Of a stretch of 64,000 bases of DNA, positions 25,107-34,594 are shown piece after piece. Location: the NCBI RefSeq assembly GCF_018831085.1, contig NZ_JAGPNM010000007.1:184514-248513 (forward strand), in the 5' to 3' direction. The notes under the pieces are model-generated. The model was not told the origin of the DNA and searched no databases. It saw only the letters and a list, made by a program, of their open reading frames with translations. The position numbers and the translations under genes were made by a program. This DNA is from Rheinheimera oceanensis (GTDB lineage Bacteria > Pseudomonadota > Gammaproteobacteria > Enterobacterales > Alteromonadaceae). How positions within the stretch are numbered: the stretch's first letter is position 1; each line of letters opens with the position of its first letter.

Positions 25107-26180
25107 ATGCTGGACTGGCTGAAGAAATGGTACGCCAATAAGTTTTCTGATCCTCAGGTTGTTACATTATTCCTGTTATTACTGATCGGCTTTATGGCCA
25201 TTTACTGGCTAAGCGGTATCCTGGCACCGGTATTAGTGGCCGTTGCATTTGCCTATTTGCTGGAATGGCCTGTTGTACGGCTTAGTAAGTTAGGCTTATC
25301 ACGTGGTGTCAGTACCATTGCGGTGGTGGCAGGTTTTGTTGGCCTGGCTACGCTGACCCTGATGTGGATTATTCCCATTTTCTGGTATCAGGGGCGTAAT
25401 TTACTGCGCGATTTACCTCAGATGATAGAGCAGGGGCGGGCTTATATGCTTGAGCTGCCTGAAAACTTCCCCGGTATTGTTAGTGTTGAACAGGTGAATA
25501 TTTTAATGCACTCGGTTGATGAGCGGGTGATGGCATTTGGCCGTAATATGCTGGATTTGTCGCTGGCTTCGATTGTTGATTTGGTGGCGCTGCTGATTTA
25601 TCTGGTATTGGTGCCGCTAATGGTATTCTTTATGCTTAAAGATAAGGCGCAGTTAACTGCCAGTTTTGCCCAGTGGCTGCCAACAGAGCGTAAGCTTATT
25701 ACCCAGGTATGGCATGAAATGAACACCCAAATCATGAACTATATCCGGGGCAAAATTCTTGAAATCCTGATTGTTGGTACAGTTAGCTATGCCGTGTTTG
25801 CGCTGTTTGGGCTGAACTATCCGTTATTACTGGGTGTGCTGGTAGGGTTATCAGTGTTAATTCCCTATGTTGGTGCTGCGGTAGTGACCTTGCCGGTAGC
25901 ATTGGTGGCGTTTTTTCAGTGGGGGCCAACAGCTGAATTTGGTTATCTGATGCTGGCATATGGCATTATTCAGGCGCTGGATGGTAATTTGCTGGTGCCG
26001 CTGCTGTTTTCTGAGGCGGTAGATTTAAACCCGGTATTTATTATTATTGCTGTGCTGTTTTTTGGCGGTCTGTTTGGTTTTTGGGGTATTTTCTTTGCCA
26101 TTCCACTGGCATCACTGGTTAAAGCTACTGTTAATGCGTGGTCGGCCAGAGTACATCCTTACTCTGAACCGACCGATTAG
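25107..26180 (+). CDS. perM: AI-2E-family permease, PerM type
   Basis: A 357-residue inner-membrane protein with about eight membrane segments. The PerM/AI-2E core is visible: LLIYLVLVPLMVFFMLKDK near residues 170-188, GLSVLIPYVGAAVVTLPVAL near 248-267 and LLVPLLFSEAVDLNPV near 300-315. Despite the family name, PerM-type members are better thought of as exporters or ion-coupled permeases of unknown substrate. Adjacent and divergent to bepA, a gammaproteobacterial arrangement. Confidence 0.85.
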   Translation: MLDWLKKWYANKFSDPQVVTLFLLLLIGFMAIYWLSGILAPVLVAVAFAYLLEWPVVRLSKLGLSRGVSTIAVVAGFVGLATLTLMWIIPIFWYQGRNLLRDLPQMIEQGRAYMLELPENFPGIVSVEQVNILMHSVDERVMAFGRNMLDLSLASIVDLVALLIYLVLVPLMVFFMLKDKAQLTASFAQWLPTERKLITQVWHEMNTQIMNYIRGKILEILIVGTVSYAVFALFGLNYPLLLGVLVGLSVLIPYVGAAVVTLPVALVAFFQWGPTAEFGYLMLAYGIIQALDGNLLVPLLFSEAVDLNPVFIIIAVLFFGGLFGFWGIFFAIPLASLVKATVNAWSARVHPYSEPTD

Positions 26181-26202
26181 GAACCGACCGACTAACACCA
26201 GG

Positions 26203-28239
26203 TTACCAGTTATAGCCGATGCTGATACCTGCACTGAGCTGGCGGCCCGGTGCCGGTTCAACGGCGCGGCCATTGCTCTGGTTTACAATAACTGAACCCA
26301 CATAATCTTTATCACTGACATTATCCAGTACCAGCCAGTAAGCCAGGTTAAGCTGTTGCCACTGCTGGCTATGGCGTGCACTAAGTGAGAATGTCAGCGC
26401 TGAGGGGACACTGTTGCTATTGGCGTCATCAATATACACCTGACTGCGATACTGACTGTGCAGGGCAAACTCAGTGTTGTCTTGCCAGGGCTGTACAGCC
26501 AGTTGCCAATGTAGCTGGCTGTCGGCTATGCCTGGTAGGCGTTTGCCATCAAGGCCGGCATCAGCAAACTTTGCCGACAGATAACTGGCTGTCAGTTGCT
26601 GGCGCAAATAAGCATTAGTTTGCCAGTTAAGTTGCAACTCAGCGCCATGGCGCTCGGTTTTAGCGGCATTACGGTAGCTGGTTCTGCCGCCTGTGTTGCT
26701 GTCAACTAACAGCTCATTTTTACTGTCAATACTAAAATAACTCAGGCTGGCGCTTAGGCCGTCACTTAACCATTTAAAGCCGCTTTCCCATTGCCGGTTT
26801 GTACTGGCATTTAATGCCAGATTCACGCCGGTATCGCCTGTCTGGTAAGCAATTTCTGCCAGAGTGGGGCTTTCAAAGCCGGTACCTGCACTGACAAACC
26901 AGCTGAAACCCGGTGCAATGCGGTAACTTAACCCCAGCGCAAAGGCATCGTTGTAAAACTGTTTAACGCCGCTGTCATCAGGGTTTTCTGGCAAAATAAA
27001 GCGATCGGCAATACTGAGTTTTAACTCGCTGTAACGCCAGCCTCCCTGTACCTGCCACAATGCTGCCGGTTGCCAGTTAAAGCGGACGAAGGCATCGGTA
27101 TTATCAGCACTGTCGGTCTGGTCGCGGCGCAAGTCGCCACGCTGGCCAAAGTTATTAACAAAACCCAGGCGCTCATCGTCGCTTTGTACCAGGCTACCGC
27201 CAGCGCGTATGCTGTAGTTATCACCGGCCAATAACCGGTAACTGCCATTAATACCTTTAAACTGACGCTGCAACACCACTTCGCCACCGGCAGAGGATAA
27301 TGCGCTGCCGGTAAAGGCCAGACGCTGGTTTACATGGCGGTCACCAAACCAACTGCCGAACTGCCAGCGGTCCGGATCATCATAGGCTGATAAACTCAGG
27401 CTAAGCTGGCGGTGGCGGCTGGTTTTTTCTGTGTCAAACTGCTCAGCTGCGCTGTCTGTTTGCTGTGGGTTTTGCTGCCAGGCGCTCAGTGTGATACCGA
27501 GTGGGTCCTGCAGCGTAGGATCTCGGGCGTAATCAAGCCTTGCACTAATGCTAATGCTGTTTGCCAGTACCGTTTTGTACAGCAACTGCGCCTGCTGTTT
27601 TTCTGCAGCAGAGTGCGGCCGGTAGCCATCGGTGCGAAACTGTTTTACTGTTGAGCTTAAGCTGTGATCACCGCTGACCCAGTCAGCCTGCAACTGGTAT
27701 TGCCGGTGCTGCTCGCTGCCTGCCACATTGGCAGTAACAGCGTTTTGCACCGGTGTGCGGCTGTACAGCGAGATAACGCCACCAGAGGCATTGCCATACA
27801 GCGCCGCCAGCGGGCCTTTTAGCACTTCTACCTGTGCTACGCTGTCTAGTAAAACGCTGGATAACTGGCCCTGGCCATCAGGCGTAGACAGCGGTATACC
27901 ATCCTGCTGCAGGTGCAGGCCGCGAATGCCAAAAGCACTCCGGCTACCAAAACCACGGATACTGACACGGGTGTCCTGGGCAAAATTAGCTCTGCTGTCT
28001 GCCTGCACTCCGCTAATGGCGCCAAATATCTGTGCGCTGTCGATGATAATTCCTTGCGCAGGCAAAGGACTAAGTTCTACCGAAGCCGCACTGTTTAACC
28101 ATGCTTCTGGCTGTGCTGAGGCACTGATCACAATAACTTCGGTTTCTTCAGCGCGTAAACTGTGGCTGTACAGGCATGGCAAAGCCAGCGCCAGCGCTGA
28201 CCATGCTGGCAGGCTGGCGGTAGATTTTACTTTTTTCAC
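26203..28239 (-). CDS. pqqU: TonB-dependent receptor, probable PQQ importer (PqqU/YncD-like)
   Basis: A 678-residue outer-membrane receptor: signal peptide, plug domain (SIRGFGSRSAFGIRGLHL near residues 93-110, VEVLKGPLAALYGNASGGVI near 136-155) and a beta-barrel ending in a C-terminal aromatic (SIGYNW). The plug stretch, the GGRTSYRNAAKTERHGAEL block and the C-terminal DKDYVGSVIVNQSNGR block closely resemble E. coli YncD, since shown to import pyrroloquinoline quinone and renamed PqqU (comparison from memory). The gene follows, 4 bp apart, a PQQ-dependent sugar dehydrogenase gene, and no pqqABCDE synthesis genes are in the window. PQQ uptake is therefore the best prediction. No clear TonB box was pinned down. 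Confidence 0.78.
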   Translation of the reverse strand: MKKVKSTASLPAWSALALALPCLYSHSLRAEETEVIVISASAQPEAWLNSAASVELSPLPAQGIIIDSAQIFGAISGVQADSRANFAQDTRVSIRGFGSRSAFGIRGLHLQQDGIPLSTPDGQGQLSSVLLDSVAQVEVLKGPLAALYGNASGGVISLYSRTPVQNAVTANVAGSEQHRQYQLQADWVSGDHSLSSTVKQFRTDGYRPHSAAEKQQAQLLYKTVLANSISISARLDYARDPTLQDPLGITLSAWQQNPQQTDSAAEQFDTEKTSRHRQLSLSLSAYDDPDRWQFGSWFGDRHVNQRLAFTGSALSSAGGEVVLQRQFKGINGSYRLLAGDNYSIRAGGSLVQSDDERLGFVNNFGQRGDLRRDQTDSADNTDAFVRFNWQPAALWQVQGGWRYSELKLSIADRFILPENPDDSGVKQFYNDAFALGLSYRIAPGFSWFVSAGTGFESPTLAEIAYQTGDTGVNLALNASTNRQWESGFKWLSDGLSASLSYFSIDSKNELLVDSNTGGRTSYRNAAKTERHGAELQLNWQTNAYLRQQLTASYLSAKFADAGLDGKRLPGIADSQLHWQLAVQPWQDNTEFALHSQYRSQVYIDDANSNSVPSALTFSLSARHSQQWQQLNLAYWLVLDNVSDKDYVGSVIVNQSNGRAVEPAPGRQLSAGISIGYNW

Positions 28240-28243
28240 TGGA

Positions 28244-29350
28244 TTATTTCGCCGGCGTTAAACGTAATAACTGGCCGTCAGAGCTGTCAGTCAGTAAGTA
28301 AACGGCACCATCCGGCCCTTGTTCAACGTCACGAATGCGGTGGCCAATCATAATGCGCTCTTCATGGCTTACTTTATCGCCATCAAGCTCCAGGCGCACC
28401 AGCTGACCAAACTTTAATGAGCCTACCAGCATGTTGTTTTTCCACTCACTGAACAGATCGGCGGTGTAAAATATTAAACCACTTGGTGCTATGGAAGGAA
28501 CCCAGTAGTGTAACGGTTGCTCAAGGCCATCCTGCTCTGTTTTGCCAATTACGCCGCCGCCGTACTCTTCGCCGTATGTGATTAGCGGCCAGCCGTAATT
28601 TTTAGTCGGCTGGGCGATATTAATTTCATCACCACCCTGAGGGCCGTGCTCGTGTGTCCACAGTGCGCCGGTTTGCGGGTGCAGTGCCGCGCCCTGAATA
28701 TTACGGTGGCCATAAGACCAGACTTCCGGCTTGGCTTTGCTGTCTTTAATATAAGGGTTGTCTTGTGCCGGTGTACCATCGGTATTAATGCGGATCACTT
28801 TACCTATATGGTTGTCCAGCTTTTGTGCCTGATCCCGCTGGCTGCCGCGATCACCGGTGGTAATAAACAATTCGCCGTTTTTATCAAATACCAGGCGGCT
28901 GCCAAAGTGATGGTTGCTTTTATATTTTGGCTGCTGGCTAAAAATCACTTTTACGTCTGTCAGTTTGTCGGCGCCTAATTTGGCGCTGGCCACTGCTGTG
29001 CTGTTACCATCTGCACCGGGTTCACTGAAACTAAAGTACACCGTGTTGTCGGTAGCAAAATCCGGTGACAATACAACATCCAGCAAACCGCCCTGACCAC
29101 GGGCTTCAATGTCAGGTAAACCCGCCAGCGGTGCGCTTTTGTTACCTTCTGCGTCAACAATCAGCATACCGCCATTACGCTCAGTAACCAGTATTTTGCC
29201 GTCAGGCAAGAAAGCCATACCCCAGGGGTGTTTCAGCCCTGAGGTCACACTGCTTATGGTCAGAGGCGTTTTTTCCGTTGTCAGATCAGCTGCCTGTGTA
29301 GCCGGAGCTATTGTCAGAGCAATAAGCGCTGCCATTAAATGTTTTTGCAT
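28244..29350 (-). CDS. PQQ-dependent aldose (sugar) dehydrogenase, Asd/YliI type
   Basis: A periplasmic six-bladed beta-propeller quinoprotein of 368 residues with a cleavable signal peptide (LIALTIAPATQAA). The soluble glucose/aldose dehydrogenase family is recognisable by LKHPWGMAFLPDGKILVTER (about residues 39-58), SNHHFGSRLVFDKNG, ITTGDRGSQRDQAQ, EVWSYGHRNIQG, WTHEHGPQGGDEIN and IAPSGLIFY. Members oxidise aldoses to lactones with PQQ bound in the propeller. It lies first in a two-gene operon with the PqqU-like receptor, so an external PQQ supply can be proposed. Confidence 0.88.
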   Translation of the reverse strand: MQKHLMAALIALTIAPATQAADLTTEKTPLTISSVTSGLKHPWGMAFLPDGKILVTERNGGMLIVDAEGNKSAPLAGLPDIEARGQGGLLDVVLSPDFATDNTVYFSFSEPGADGNSTAVASAKLGADKLTDVKVIFSQQPKYKSNHHFGSRLVFDKNGELFITTGDRGSQRDQAQKLDNHIGKVIRINTDGTPAQDNPYIKDSKAKPEVWSYGHRNIQGAALHPQTGALWTHEHGPQGGDEINIAQPTKNYGWPLITYGEEYGGGVIGKTEQDGLEQPLHYWVPSIAPSGLIFYTADLFSEWKNNMLVGSLKFGQLVRLELDGDKVSHEERIMIGHRIRDVEQGPDGAVYLLTDSSDGQLLRLTPAK

Positions 29351-29483
29351 GTGGTACTCCTGTAAAGATTGGATAATCAGCGATTAAAACAAATTAAACG
29401 GTAAAAACCATAGCAGGTTACGCCATGCACTACGTTAAAATTAAGACCAAATACAGTGCAGGCACGGCGTATTGTTAACAAGG

Positions 29484-29948
29484 TTAGCCTAAATAATTTA
29501 ACACCACCTGATGGTGATCTTTTGTTTTAAAGCTATCAAAGACTTTTTCTACTTTGCCATTCTGGGCAATTAAGAAACTAATGCGGTGTAAACCGTCATA
29601 CACTTTGCCCATAAACTTTTTCTCGCCCCATACACCAAAGGCGTCAGCAACTTTATGATCTTCATCGGCAAGCAGTGTGAAATTTAACTTATCGCGCTCT
29701 GCAAACTTCGCCAGCCTGGCAGGGGCATCTGTACTGATCCCCACCACGGTTACGCCTTTAGCTGCCAGCTCGGCTTTACTGTCGCGCAAAGCACAGGCTT
29801 GTACCGTGCAACCCGGTGTCATTGCTTTGGGGTAAAAATACACTAATACCCGTTGTTGTTTTAGCAATGCAGATAACTGTACCGGATTGTTGTGTTGATC
29901 TTGCAAAGTAAAGTCAGGCGCGTTGGCGCCGGCGCTTAAATAGGTCAT
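29484..29948 (-). CDS. bcp: Thiol peroxidase Bcp (PrxQ)
   Basis: A peroxiredoxin of 154 residues that reduces hydrogen and organic peroxides using thioredoxin. TPGCTVQAC has the peroxidatic and resolving Cys five residues apart, the PrxQ/Bcp pattern; YFYPKAMTPG precedes it and LLADEDHKVADAFGVWGEK follows. ATG 29948 is chosen because GGAGT sits before it. It follows gcvR by 13 bp, as in E. coli. Confidence 0.93.
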   Translation of the reverse strand: MTYLSAGANAPDFTLQDQHNNPVQLSALLKQQRVLVYFYPKAMTPGCTVQACALRDSKAELAAKGVTVVGISTDAPARLAKFAERDKLNFTLLADEDHKVADAFGVWGEKKFMGKVYDGLHRISFLIAQNGKVEKVFDSFKTKDHHQVVLNYLG

Positions 29949-29961
29949 TAGGTACTCCAAT

Positions 29962-30489
29962 TCAGGTTTGGGCATGAAAGCTGCCGGTTAAATTCATTGT
30001 TTGCATTAACGCTGTAATGTCTGCTTTTATCTGCTCTGGCTGTTCGCCTTCAGGTAACTCCAGTGTCATCAGTGTGTGCATTATGGTTTGGTTAGTATCG
30101 GCGTCAGGCCGGCTTTCTGATTGCAGGGCACCAATGTATACCTGCCGGCTTGCCAGCAAGCCGGTAATAGCGCCAAGGGTACCAACCCGGTCCGGCCCGG
30201 TATATTCCAGCACGTAGTGCGCTGCTACCGGTTTGCGCTGATGGGCACTGGTACGTTTGGTCATGGTGGTCAGATCAAGTTCCAGCCCCAGGCTGGGCAA
30301 TAAATATTCTATCCGGCTAATAGCTGCAGAATCGCCGGATAACAGCATAATAAAGGTAAATTCGCCGCCGAAAATAGCCATGCGGCTATCAATAATATTG
30401 CAATTACAGTCGGTAACCAGACGTGCCAGTTTACTGACTATACCAGTACGATCGGTTCCGATGGCGGTGACAACAAGTTGTTGCGACAT
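29962..30489 (-). CDS. gcvR: Glycine cleavage system transcriptional repressor GcvR
   Basis: 175 residues with two ACT domains (VVTAIGTDRTGIVSKLARLV near 6-25 and LEYTGPDRVGTLGAITGLLA near 94-113). GcvR binds glycine and sequesters GcvA, repressing gcvTHP. It has no DNA-binding domain, as expected. Divergent from dapA and upstream of bcp, the conserved order. gcvA and gcvTHP are not in the window. Confidence 0.92.
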   Translation of the reverse strand: MSQQLVVTAIGTDRTGIVSKLARLVTDCNCNIIDSRMAIFGGEFTFIMLLSGDSAAISRIEYLLPSLGLELDLTTMTKRTSAHQRKPVAAHYVLEYTGPDRVGTLGAITGLLASRQVYIGALQSESRPDADTNQTIMHTLMTLELPEGEQPEQIKADITALMQTMNLTGSFHAQT

Positions 30490-30668
30490 AATAAAATCCC
30501 GGCAGAAACGTAAAACAGACTAAGTAAAACAGTGCGCGGCAGTGTAGCACACGGCTGAAATATTTCATCCCCGGGCACCAAGTTGCAATAAGCATGGATC
30601 CATTCTTGTGTTTGCTGCCTGCTGTCTTTAACATAGGCGCCCTTAACGTAAAAAGGGTTGTGCTTTAC

Positions 30669-31553
30669 ATGTTTACAGGAAGCTGGGTTGCACTGATAAC
30701 GCCGATGACGGCTCAGGGCGAAATTGATTACACAGGCTTAACTGCACTGGTTAATTTTCATTTGAAAAATGGCACTCAGGGCCTGGTAATAATGGGCACT
30801 ACCGGAGAGGCTGCCACTATTACTTTTAATGACCAGCTAAAAGTTATTGCTGCGGTATGCAAACAGGTTAATGGCGCTATTGCTGTTATTGCCGGCAATG
30901 GCGCTAATGCCACTGCAGAAGCAGTAGAGCGCACTAAAGCGTTATCTAAATTGCCCATCGACGGTTTTTTAACGGTAACGCCGTTTTATAACAAACCCAT
31001 GCAAAAAGGCATGGTATTGCATTTTAATGCGGTGGCACAGGCGACAGACAAACCGGTATTACTGTACAACGTACCTGGCCGTACCGGAGTAGATTTATTA
31101 CCTGAAACCGTAGCTGAGCTGGCAAAAACAAAAAATATTGTTGGTATTAAAGAAGCCACTGGTTCAATGCAGCGTTTGGCTGAGTTACAGCAGCGCTGCC
31201 CGGCTGATTTTGCGTTATTAAGTGGCGATGATGCCTCGGCCGCTGAATTTATGCTGCGGGGAGGCCATGGTGTTATTTCTGTTACCACCAATATAGCACC
31301 ACGTTTAATGGCAGCCTTATGTCAGGCCGCTATGCAGGGCAACCGTGCAGAAGCTGAAGCCATTGATCAGAAGCTGCAGGCACTGCACCACGATTTATTT
31401 ATTGAAGCTAACCCCATTCCAGCCAAGTGGGCATTGCACAGAATGGGTTTGATAGGTTCTGACATGATGCGGTTACCACTAACGCAACTGGAACCAATTC
31501 ATGCGGCAGTAATCGAACAGGCATTAAAGCAGGCTGATATTGAGCTGCCATAA
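30669..31553 (+). CDS. dapA: 4-hydroxy-tetrahydrodipicolinate synthase
   Basis: Condenses pyruvate with aspartate semialdehyde, the committed step to diaminopimelate and lysine. Starting at ATG 30669 gives 294 residues, the normal size. TGSWVALITPM starts the TIM barrel; VIMGTTGEAATI binds pyruvate; LYNVPGRTG carries the catalytic Tyr (about 133) and IVGIKEATG the Schiff-base Lys (about 161). Works with lysC and dapE, both in this window. Followed 30 bp later by bamC. Confidence 0.95.
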   Translation: MFTGSWVALITPMTAQGEIDYTGLTALVNFHLKNGTQGLVIMGTTGEAATITFNDQLKVIAAVCKQVNGAIAVIAGNGANATAEAVERTKALSKLPIDGFLTVTPFYNKPMQKGMVLHFNAVAQATDKPVLLYNVPGRTGVDLLPETVAELAKTKNIVGIKEATGSMQRLAELQQRCPADFALLSGDDASAAEFMLRGGHGVISVTTNIAPRLMAALCQAAMQGNRAEAEAIDQKLQALHHDLFIEANPIPAKWALHRMGLIGSDMMRLPLTQLEPIHAAVIEQALKQADIELP

Positions 31554-31583
31554 TGCATAGCGTTATTTATTAGGAGTAGTTAA

Positions 31584-32642
31584 GTGCAATATTGGGCCAA
31601 AAGTAGTATTGCTGTCAGCGTGTTGCTGGCAGGTTGTTCCATGTTTGACAGCAGCCAGGTTGATACCGGCAAAGAGCAGCGCAGTGTTGAAAGCATTAAA
31701 GTGCCAGCTGGCTTACAACAACCCGCCAGGCCAGGCCAGTTCGATATCCCAGCCACAGATGCTGCAGTGGTTGATGTTGAAATAAAAGCACCATCACTGG
31801 TGTTGGCAACGGCGTCCAGCAGCCGGGTAGAAGAAGGTGAGCGTTTGGCACGTGTCTGGTTTGATCGTAATGATTTTACCGGCGACCTGATCCCCTTTTT
31901 ACAGCAGGCTTTAACGGCACAATTTGCGGAGAAAGGTGTAACCCTGCAGCAAACGGACGAAAAAGGGTTGGAATATACTACCGGCTGGATAACGCGCTCA
32001 GATGAAACCGGTTTTTGGTTCTGGAAGTCAGCCAATGTAACCGAGCAAGCCCGCTTTAAATTGTTATTTGAGCCACGTCCGCACGGCCGTTCTGCCAGTT
32101 TAACGGTAACTATGCTCGAGCATGAACATTTTGTTGCCGAAAACAAACTGGCTGGCCGCGAAGCACATCGCCAGGAGGTCGCGTTACTAAACCAGATTAT
32201 TGACCGGGTGGGCAAAGAGGAAATTGCGGTTGCGATGGCAAACAGGGCCAAAGCGCCTGATGTTTCTGTTGAGCCAGGCTTAGATAAAGACGGTAACGCA
32301 GCGTTATTAAGTAGCCAGTCAGTTGATGTGGTGTGGTCGCAACTTGAAGCGGTATTTGCAGCGTTAAATTTGTCAGTAACCGATATGAACCGCTCGGTGT
32401 TTACTTATTATCTGACTTACGAAAAACCGACGCAGGGTTTTTGGAGCCGTATTTGGGGTAAAGATGCACCCATTCAGTTACCATTACAGGACGGTGAATA
32501 TCAGCTAATGCTGAAACGTAATGACAACGGTACGGCTATTGTTATGCAGAACAGCAGTGGCGAAGCGCTAAGCCCTGAAACCGTGCTTACACTGCATGAG
32601 CCGTTCGTACAGGCTGTACGGCAGGCAAGGGTTGAGCTTTAA
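31584..32642 (+). CDS. bamC: Outer-membrane assembly lipoprotein BamC
   Basis: A lipoprotein of 352 residues and accessory subunit of the BAM complex that inserts beta-barrel proteins. The lipobox is VLLAGC (about residues 13-18); an extended N-terminal stretch with VPAGLQQPARPGQFDIP (the BamD-binding segment) is followed by two helix-grip domains. Start GTG 31584 lies behind TAGGAG. The order dapA-bamC-purC is that of E. coli. Confidence 0.92.
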   Translation: MQYWAKSSIAVSVLLAGCSMFDSSQVDTGKEQRSVESIKVPAGLQQPARPGQFDIPATDAAVVDVEIKAPSLVLATASSSRVEEGERLARVWFDRNDFTGDLIPFLQQALTAQFAEKGVTLQQTDEKGLEYTTGWITRSDETGFWFWKSANVTEQARFKLLFEPRPHGRSASLTVTMLEHEHFVAENKLAGREAHRQEVALLNQIIDRVGKEEIAVAMANRAKAPDVSVEPGLDKDGNAALLSSQSVDVVWSQLEAVFAALNLSVTDMNRSVFTYYLTYEKPTQGFWSRIWGKDAPIQLPLQDGEYQLMLKRNDNGTAIVMQNSSGEALSPETVLTLHEPFVQAVRQARVEL

Positions 32643-32666
32643 TTACACAGCAAACAGAAAACGCAG

Positions 32667-32694
32667 TTGAATAAAGAGCAAAGATCTTTATACT
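32667..32694 (+). promoter_or_regulatory. purC sigma-70 promoter
   Basis: TTGAAT (32667-32672), 16-bp spacer, TATACT (32689-32694), about 40 bp before the purC ATG. No PurR-type palindrome was seen next to it. Confidence 0.6.
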
Positions 32695-32733
32695 CTGCGG
32701 CTGAATTTTTCGCTGCGCGGCTGGAGTTTTAGA

Positions 32734-33450
32734 ATGGTTCAGAAGACAACCGAGTTATACCGTGGTAAGGCTAAGACGGTATATAACACAACAGATGATA
32801 ACTTGCTGGTGTTACACTTTCGTAATGATACTTCAGCTTTTGATGGCGAGCGTATTGAACAGCTTGACCGCAAAGGGATGATCAACAACAAGTTTAACTA
32901 TTTTATTATGCAAAAATTGCAGGCTGCCGGTATTCCTACCCAGGTAGAGCAACTGCTGTCTGACGATGAAGTGCTGGTAAAAAAGTTAAAGATGATCCCG
33001 GTTGAATGCGTAGTGCGTAATTTTGCTGCCGGCTCTTTGGTGCGCCGTCTGGGCGTAACTGAAGGTATGGCGTTAACGCCGCCAACCTTTGAACTGTTCC
33101 TGAAAAACGATGCGCTGCATGATCCCATGGTAAATGAATCATTGGCCGTGTCTTTTAACTGGGCAACAGAAGCACAACTGGCAAAAATGAAACAACTTAC
33201 TTTTAAAGCCAATGAAGTATTAGCTGCGTTGTTTGATGCAGCCGGTATGATGCTGGTTGACTTTAAACTGGAGTTTGGTGTTTTTAACGGCGAAATTGTG
33301 CTTGGCGATGAGTTTTCACCGGATGGCTGCCGTTTATGGGATAAAGCTACCCGCAAAAAGCTGGACAAAGACCGTTTCCGCCAGGGGCTGGGTGGTGTGG
33401 TAGAAGCCTATGAAGAAGTGGCTAACCGTCTTGGTGTTAAACTGGATTAA
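32734..33450 (+). CDS. purC: SAICAR synthetase
   Basis: Phosphoribosylaminoimidazole-succinocarboxamide synthase, seventh step of IMP synthesis. 238 residues, as in E. coli (237). [12 protein letters not shown] (about residues 7-18) is the glycine-loop-like ATP site, [13 protein letters not shown] (about 89-101), LVDFKLEFG and [14 protein letters not shown] (about 190-203) are family motifs. Own promoter upstream and strong terminator downstream. Confidence 0.96.
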   Translation: MVQKTTELYRGKAKTVYNTTDDNLLVLHFRNDTSAFDGERIEQLDRKGMINNKFNYFIMQKLQAAGIPTQVEQLLSDDEVLVKKLKMIPVECVVRNFAAGSLVRRLGVTEGMALTPPTFELFLKNDALHDPMVNESLAVSFNWATEAQLAKMKQLTFKANEVLAALFDAAGMMLVDFKLEFGVFNGEIVLGDEFSPDGCRLWDKATRKKLDKDRFRQGLGGVVEAYEEVANRLGVKLD

Positions 33451-33467
33451 AGACTAAGTTCGCGATA

Positions 33468-33499
33468 AAGCCACCATAAGGTGGCTTTATTTTTTATAA
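33468..33499 (+). terminator. purC terminator
   Basis: AAAGCCACC-ATAA-GGTGGCTTT followed by ATTTTTTAT, just past the purC stop. Confidence 0.9.
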
Positions 33500-33535
33500 A
33501 GGTATTTTTCCGGTATTGGCCTGAGGTTACATCTG

Positions 33536-34594
33536 ATGAAACACTATTTTTCGCTTATTGGATTTTTACTGGGCATTTTTTCGGCACAGGCCGTTTTTGC
33601 TACTCAAATCGCCGGCTTATATCAGGCGGATCTTGACTCTGCCACATCAGGTAATGAATGGCAGCGCCAGGCGCTCGCGCAGGTGTTGGTGCGTGTCAGT
33701 GGTAAAGCTGAAGTAACAGAGTTACCCCAGATAAAGGCTGAACTGGCCAAAGCTGCCGGCTATGTTAAACAATTTGAAAACGTGCGCCAGGCCGGCGGTA
33801 ACCGGATGCGGGTATTGCTGGATGCCGATAAAGTAAATCAGTTGCTACAGCAGCAGGGGGTGCCGGTGTGGGGCGCATTACGCCCGGATACGTTAGTCTG
33901 GCTGGTTGAACAAAATGGTGCAGAGCGTCAGTTTGTGCGCCAGAGTAGCCATCAACTGAACGTTGCAATGCAGCAGGCATTTCGGCAGGCGGCTTTGCCA
34001 TTAATGCTGCCATTATACGATATGGATGATCTGCTTAATTTAGCGGAAACTGATGTCTGGGCAGGCTTTTGGCAACCTGTGGTTGCAGCCAGCAGCCGTT
34101 ACGCTGCAGATATTGTGATCATAGGCACTGTTGAGCGCCAGACAGTGGACGGTAAAGAACAGCTGCGACTAAACTGGCAGCGCCAGGATGACGGCCGGAC
34201 TTTACGCGAGGAAATTACTGCTGCTGATGAAGCCACACTGATGCAACACTTTACAAGGGTGTTGGCAGCTCAGCTGTCTGAGCGTTATGCCAGTGTACTA
34301 TCGGGTGAAAACGCGGCGCAGTTTGTGCTGCAAGTACAACAGCTCAGCGATCTGGCAGATATCGTACAGGTGCAGCGCTTGTTACAACAGGTTGTCGGCG
34401 TGTCGCAGGTGACTGTCAGCAGCTATCACGCCGGCGTGGCGCGCTTTGCTGTACAGGCAGGTATTTCTGCTGACGGCTTGCTTAATGCCTTGCGGTTTAA
34501 TAAGCAGTTACAGCCGCAATCCGCTGACGGTGCTATCGCAGTGAATGATCCCGGGCAGCCAACGCTGGCGACGTACCGCTATCTGAGGCCCTGA
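33536..34594 (+). CDS. DUF2066 exported protein
   Basis: A 352-residue protein with a signal peptide (LIGFLLGIFSAQAVFA). The N-terminal half has the DUF2066 layout: LYQADLDS, then RQALAQVLVRVSGKAEV and a Gln-rich region ending PVWGALRPDTLVWLV; the C-terminal third is less conserved and beta-rich. No function is known. It is followed directly by hda (stop and start overlap by one base), a coupling often seen in Alteromonadales and Vibrio. Confidence 0.75.
   Translation: MKHYFSLIGFLLGIFSAQAVFATQIAGLYQADLDSATSGNEWQRQALAQVLVRVSGKAEVTELPQIKAELAKAAGYVKQFENVRQAGGNRMRVLLDADKVNQLLQQQGVPVWGALRPDTLVWLVEQNGAERQFVRQSSHQLNVAMQQAFRQAALPLMLPLYDMDDLLNLAETDVWAGFWQPVVAASSRYAADIVIIGTVERQTVDGKEQLRLNWQRQDDGRTLREEITAADEATLMQHFTRVLAAQLSERYASVLSGENAAQFVLQVQQLSDLADIVQVQRLLQQVVGVSQVTVSSYHAGVARFAVQAGISADGLLNALRFNKQLQPQSADGAIAVNDPGQPTLATYRYLRP

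Noticed and set aside
31580..32251. 223-aa open frame antisense to bamC
   Set aside because: Shadow frame: Ser/Cys-rich composition, no ribosome-binding site, and bamC itself has full family support.
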